DNA from: Halanaerobiaceae bacterium
GTDB taxonomy: Bacteria > Bacillota_F > Halanaerobiia > Halanaerobiales > CSSED10-376
Direction: 5' to 3'
Assembly (NCBI GenBank): GCA_003557445.1
Contig: PWOK01000015.1
Location: 1 to 7,664, forward strand
DNA: 7,664 nucleotides
The notes below the pieces were generated by a model that saw nothing but the letters and a program-made list of their open reading frames with translations, ran no database searches and had not been told where the DNA came from. Of this stretch, positions 5,193 through 7,664 are shown in pieces. Numbering within the stretch: the stretch's first letter is position 1; each line of letters starts with the position of its first letter. The translations under genes were made by a program, and so were the position numbers.

Positions 5193-5408
5193 TTAACAAC
5201 ATCCAGCTCCAGGTGGGCAGGTTGAACATCCACCACTATTTTTGCTGCTGGAACCACCTATAACACCAATAGAACTAAAAGATTGATATACATTTTTACT
5301 TTCACATTCAGGACAGGTAGGATCCAGACCAGTACTTTTTTCCTTAATAGTCGCTTTTATTTTAAATGAATTTTTACATTCTTTACAGTGATATTTATAG
5401 GTTGGCAT
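5193..5408 (-). CDS. FmdB-type zinc-ribbon small protein with Cys-rich tail
   Basis: A 71-residue FmdB-family protein. The N-terminal zinc ribbon is complete: PTYKYHCKEC gives C8 and C11, and PTCPEC gives C32 and C35. A Gly/Ser linker (48-60) follows, ending in a second Cys cluster C61, C64, C70, C71 (CSTC...CC at the C-terminus). The family's role is poorly known; it was named from a putative regulator in a formamidase cluster and later described as a putative zinc-ribbon regulatory protein. It lies 97 bp after the ACR3 permease stop on the same strand, with its own ribosome binding site (GAGGTG) but no clear promoter or terminator in the gap, so it is probably the last gene of the arsenic operon. 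A role in binding As(III) or metal through the tail cysteines is inference from position and composition. Confidence 0.85.
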   Translation of the reverse strand: MPTYKYHCKECKNSFKIKATIKEKSTGLDPTCPECESKNVYQSFSSIGVIGGSSSKNSGGCSTCPPGAGCC

Positions 5409-5505
5409 TGTTTCACCTCATTTTTTATCTTATTTTGTTTTAAAATGTTGAAAATCTTCAAACACAGGATATTCGTGTTATTAACCCGTTCCATTTTTAT
5501 ATCTC

Positions 5506-6633
5506 TCATTTTTTCTTTTGCCACTTTTTTTCTGCTCTCCAGTTCCTCCTGATTTCTTTATCACCAGCAGGAAACCAGTGTTTAGTCCTGTTAGCAATAC
5601 CAACTAAGGCTAACATAACCGGAACTTCAACAAGAACACCAACCACTGTTGCCAGTGCAGCTCCTGACTGCAAACCAAACAAAGCAATAGCAGTTGCTAC
5701 CGCCAGTTCAAAGAAATTACTGGCTCCAATCATAGCTGCTGGAGCAGAAACTGAATGGTTTATTTTCCAGAGTCTACAGGCACCATAAGCAATTGTAAAG
5801 ATAAAAAAGGTCTGAATAATTAAAGGTACTGCAATTAAAACAATATGAAAAGGATTATTTATAATTTTATCTCCCTGAAAGGAAAAGAGCAATATCAAAG
5901 TTAATAATAATCCAATTACTGTTAAATTGCTCAATTTAGCCAAAAAGACATTTTTAAACCACTCTATTCCCTTACTTTTAATCAAATATTTCCGGGAAAG
6001 ATAACCACCTGCTAAAGGTATCACAATATATAATACTACAGATAACAGAATTGTATCCCAGGGAACCATAATATCACTTAACCCTAATAAAAACATGACT
6101 ATTGGGGCATAAGCAAATAATAATACAAGATTATTAACTGATACCTGTACTAAAGTATAAGTGGGATCTCCATCTGAAAGATAACTCCAGACAAAAACCA
6201 TAGCCGTACAGGGAGCAGCTCCTAACAGAACAGCTCCTGCCACATATTCCTGACCTAATTCTGCAGGAATAAAGTTAGCAAATATCACCCTGATAAATAA
6301 CCAGGCAAAAAAGTACATGGTAAATGGTTTTATCAACCAGTTTGTAACTAAAGTAACAGTTAATCCTTTAGGTTTTTTACCGGCTTCCAGGATACTGCTA
6401 AAATCAATCTGAACCATCATTGGATAAATCATAAACCAAATTAAAATAGCCACCGGAATAGAAATCTGAGCATATTCCCACTGTCCTAATGTTTCCGGAA
6501 AAGCCGACCAAAATCTACCAATTAAAACACCAGCAAAAATACAAATAGCAACCCAAATTGTTAAGTATCTTTCAAAAAAACCAAGTCCTTGTTTTTCACC
6601 TTCTTTGGTGATTTCTTTTTTCTCATTTGTCAT
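5506..6633 (-). CDS. acr3: ACR3-family arsenite efflux permease
   Basis: A 375-residue membrane protein of the ACR3 (BASS superfamily) group with about ten hydrophobic spans. It exports As(III), driven by the proton gradient. Key residues are present: C142 in GAAPCTAMVFVWS, matching the essential cysteine of TM4, and E310 in GASNFFELAVATAIALFG, matching the essential glutamate of TM9. The N-terminal block ERYLTIWVAICIFAGVLIG (21-39) and IPVAILIWFMIYPMM (59-73) are also typical. The frame is open up to 6735, but the start is placed at 6631-6633 because GGGAGGAA (6641-6648) lies 7 nt before it and family similarity begins just after it. Upstream codons overlap arsR and look unlike the family. 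The gene starts 58 bp after arsR and is preceded by arsC, a standard arsenate detoxification operon. Confidence 0.95.
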   Translation of the reverse strand: MTNEKKEITKEGEKQGLGFFERYLTIWVAICIFAGVLIGRFWSAFPETLGQWEYAQISIPVAILIWFMIYPMMVQIDFSSILEAGKKPKGLTVTLVTNWLIKPFTMYFFAWLFIRVIFANFIPAELGQEYVAGAVLLGAAPCTAMVFVWSYLSDGDPTYTLVQVSVNNLVLLFAYAPIVMFLLGLSDIMVPWDTILLSVVLYIVIPLAGGYLSRKYLIKSKGIEWFKNVFLAKLSNLTVIGLLLTLILLFSFQGDKIINNPFHIVLIAVPLIIQTFFIFTIAYGACRLWKINHSVSAPAAMIGASNFFELAVATAIALFGLQSGAALATVVGVLVEVPVMLALVGIANRTKHWFPAGDKEIRRNWRAEKKWQKKK

Positions 6634-6691
6634 TTTATTATTCCTCCCAATATAAAAACTTTTTAAAAATGATTTTAACATATGAATTAAG

Positions 6692-7054
6692 CTAAAAAAT
6701 ATCTGAATCATCAAGCTTATCACAGTTAATTTCACTTTGTTGATATAATCTTAATCTTTCTATATCTTTATTATACTTTTCTTCCTTATCTAGCTCCTCT
6801 TCCAGAAGTTTTTTTATAAATGAATATTCTTCAATCTGTTTTTTATTGATTTTATAATATACCCACTGCCCTTCTTTGTCATATTCAATAAGATCAACCT
6901 GTTTTAATTTAGCAAGATGCCTGGAAGCATTTGATTGATTGATATTCATGATATTTCTTAATTCACAAACACATAGGTCTTTTTCTTTTAATAAATTTAA
7001 AATCCGCAGTCTATTTTCATGAGCCAGAGCTTTAATAAAATCAATTAATTCCAT
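6692..7054 (-). CDS. arsR: ArsR-family arsenic repressor of the arsC/ACR3 operon
   Basis: A 120-residue winged-helix repressor. Seen: ALAHENRLRILNLL (9-22), the As(III)-binding helix start LCVCEL with C28 and C30, the recognition helix INQSNASRHLAKLKQVDLI (38-56), and the wing (57-69). The charged C-terminal extension (about 75-120) is Lys/Glu-rich, with one further cysteine (C111). It differs from the other ArsR in this window, which has cysteines at 83 and 90, so the two probably sense different ligands or use different sites. The ATG at 7052-7054 lies 8 nt after AAGGAGGT (7063-7070). An ATG 4 bp earlier is in another frame and stops after five codons. It lies between arsC and the ACR3 gene and is preceded by a long dyad. 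Confidence 0.94.
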   Translation of the reverse strand: MELIDFIKALAHENRLRILNLLKEKDLCVCELRNIMNINQSNASRHLAKLKQVDLIEYDKEGQWVYYKINKKQIEEYSFIKKLLEEELDKEEKYNKDIERLRLYQQSEINCDKLDDSDIF

Positions 7055-7238
7055 CCATATTTACCTCCTTAATAAATACTAAATAAATATCTATATAGTA
7101 TTTTAATATGATTATATTCGTTTTTAATCATATATTATTCATAAAAAAATTTTATGTTCTTAATTTGTGAACTACTCGGCAATTCAACTACCTAGGATTC
7201 TTAAGCTTTTTCCTAAAATCATTACAATAGTAAATTTT
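7055..7238 (-). other. Unusually long gap between arsC and arsR
   Basis: This 184-bp gap holds the dyad and promoter at 7100-7133, an AT-only hairpin (CATAAAA/TTTTATG, 7140-7156) and a direct repeat AACTAC (7170-7175, 7186-7191). There is no G/C-rich terminator after arsC and no supported open frame, so arsC transcripts may run into arsR, while arsR-acr3 also has its own promoter. Confidence 0.5.
7100..7133 (-). promoter_or_regulatory. Dyad operator (9-10-9) and candidate promoter upstream of arsR/ACR3
   Basis: Perfect 9-bp inverted arms ATATGATTA (7106-7114) and TAATCATAT (7125-7133) are separated by 10 nt. A plausible promoter overlaps it on the minus strand: TTAAAA (7122-7127), a 16-bp spacer and TAAAAT (7100-7105), each with four or five consensus matches. 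A bound ArsR dimer would cover both the -35 and the spacer. A TATAAT (7111-7116) lies inside the dyad but has no matching -35. Confidence 0.6.
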
Positions 7239-7652
7239 TTAACTCAGGTCTATCTCTTTGTTTTTGACTTTTTTAATTAAATCTTTAACTCTATCTTCAA
7301 TAATCTCCCTTGTCTCTCTAAAAACTTCAATAGATTTTCCTGCAGGATCATCTAAACCCCAGTCTTCTCTAAACTTACATGGTACATAGGGACATTCCAC
7401 ATTACAGCCCATAGTAATTAAAATATCAAGTTCTGCCGGAATATCTTTTAATAATTTTGGATATTGAGCACTAATATCTATACCCTTTTCCTCCATAGCC
7501 TGAACCGCATTGGGTTTAACCTCAGGAGCCGGATCAGTTCCGGCACTATAGACATCAAGTACATCTGAACCCAGTTTCCTGGCATATCCTTCAGCCATCT
7601 GACTGCGACAGGAATTACCCACACAAATGAAACCAACTTTTACTTTTTCCAC
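7239..7652 (-). CDS. arsC: Arsenate reductase, LMW-phosphatase type
   Basis: A 137-residue enzyme that reduces arsenate to arsenite, built on the low-molecular-weight tyrosine phosphatase fold, full length. The P-loop CVGNSCR has nucleophile C10, C15 and R16. The catalytic aspartate lies in GLDDPAGK. The redox helix TMGCNVECPYVPC carries C83, C87 and C92, i.e. three cysteines where the staphylococcal enzyme uses two (C82, C89), which supports a disulfide cascade regenerated by thioredoxin. It starts at GTG (7650-7652), 7 nt after GGAGG (7660-7664), which sits at the edge of the window. It is the first gene of the arsenic operon visible here; anything upstream is cut off. Confidence 0.95.
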   Translation of the reverse strand: MEKVKVGFICVGNSCRSQMAEGYARKLGSDVLDVYSAGTDPAPEVKPNAVQAMEEKGIDISAQYPKLLKDIPAELDILITMGCNVECPYVPCKFREDWGLDDPAGKSIEVFRETREIIEDRVKDLIKKVKNKEIDLS

Positions 7653-7664
7653 TATGATTCCTCC

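Noticed and set aside
5461..5479. AACAC/GTGTT hairpin between ACR3 and the zinc-ribbon gene as a terminator
   Set aside because: The stem is only 5 bp with a 9-nt loop and no T run follows, so the two genes are more likely cotranscribed.
6634..6735. 34-codon N-terminal extension of the ACR3 frame
   Set aside because: It overlaps the end of arsR, has no ribosome binding site and does not resemble the family; a good site precedes the ATG at 6631-6633.
7140..7156. CATAAAA/TTTTATG hairpin as an arsC terminator
   Set aside because: It is almost pure A/T with a 3-nt loop and lies over 80 bp past the arsC stop; too weak to call.
1..7664. CRISPR arrays, insertion sequences, attachment sites or phage genes
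   Set aside because: I saw no regularly spaced repeats, transposase or integrase motifs, or direct repeats of the tRNA 3' end in the window.

Overview
The window comes from a low-G+C bacterium with strong AGGAGG-type ribosome binding sites, compact operons and Lys/Asn/Ile-rich proteins. This suits an anaerobic Firmicute; Halanaerobiales or Clostridia is my guess from protein style, and no marker here fixes the genus. Apart from one cold-shock gene, every gene lies on the minus strand. All protein families are recognisable, so I see no wholly unknown system. The unusual points are an intact DNA-repair gene with a non-canonical start codon, and a two-module arsenic/metalloid island that includes a Cys-tailed FmdB-type zinc ribbon.

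Left part (1-1161). The 5' end of a PLP-dependent aminotransferase gene runs off the left edge. It is divergent from a CspA-type cold-shock gene that has a leader hairpin and a strong intrinsic terminator. Facing it is a T4 endonuclease V-like pyrimidine-dimer glycosylase gene. Its conserved N-terminal third has no ATG, GTG or TTG start and most likely begins at ATT (or ATA). Directly upstream of it is tRNA-Gly(CCC).

Middle (1184-3223). A small TalC/FSA-family transaldolase with transaldolase-like active-site residues lies upstream of the tRNA. A very AT-rich, stand-alone geranylgeranyl-reductase-family flavoprotein follows.

Right part (3194-7664), the metalloid-resistance island, read right to left. 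Module A is arsC (arsenate reductase), then an ArsR repressor, an ACR3 arsenite efflux permease and an FmdB-like zinc ribbon. Module B is a second ArsR repressor, translationally coupled to an ArsP/DUF318-type permease, then a tiny CxxC thioredoxin-like protein, closed by a G/C-hairpin terminator. Each arsR has its own upstream dyad whose arms are separated by exactly 10 nt. The likely logic: ArsC reduces As(V) to As(III), ACR3 exports As(III), and module B exports another thiol-reactive substrate (organoarsenical or metal) with help from the CxxC protein. Each module is repressed by its own Cys-Val-Cys ArsR sensor.
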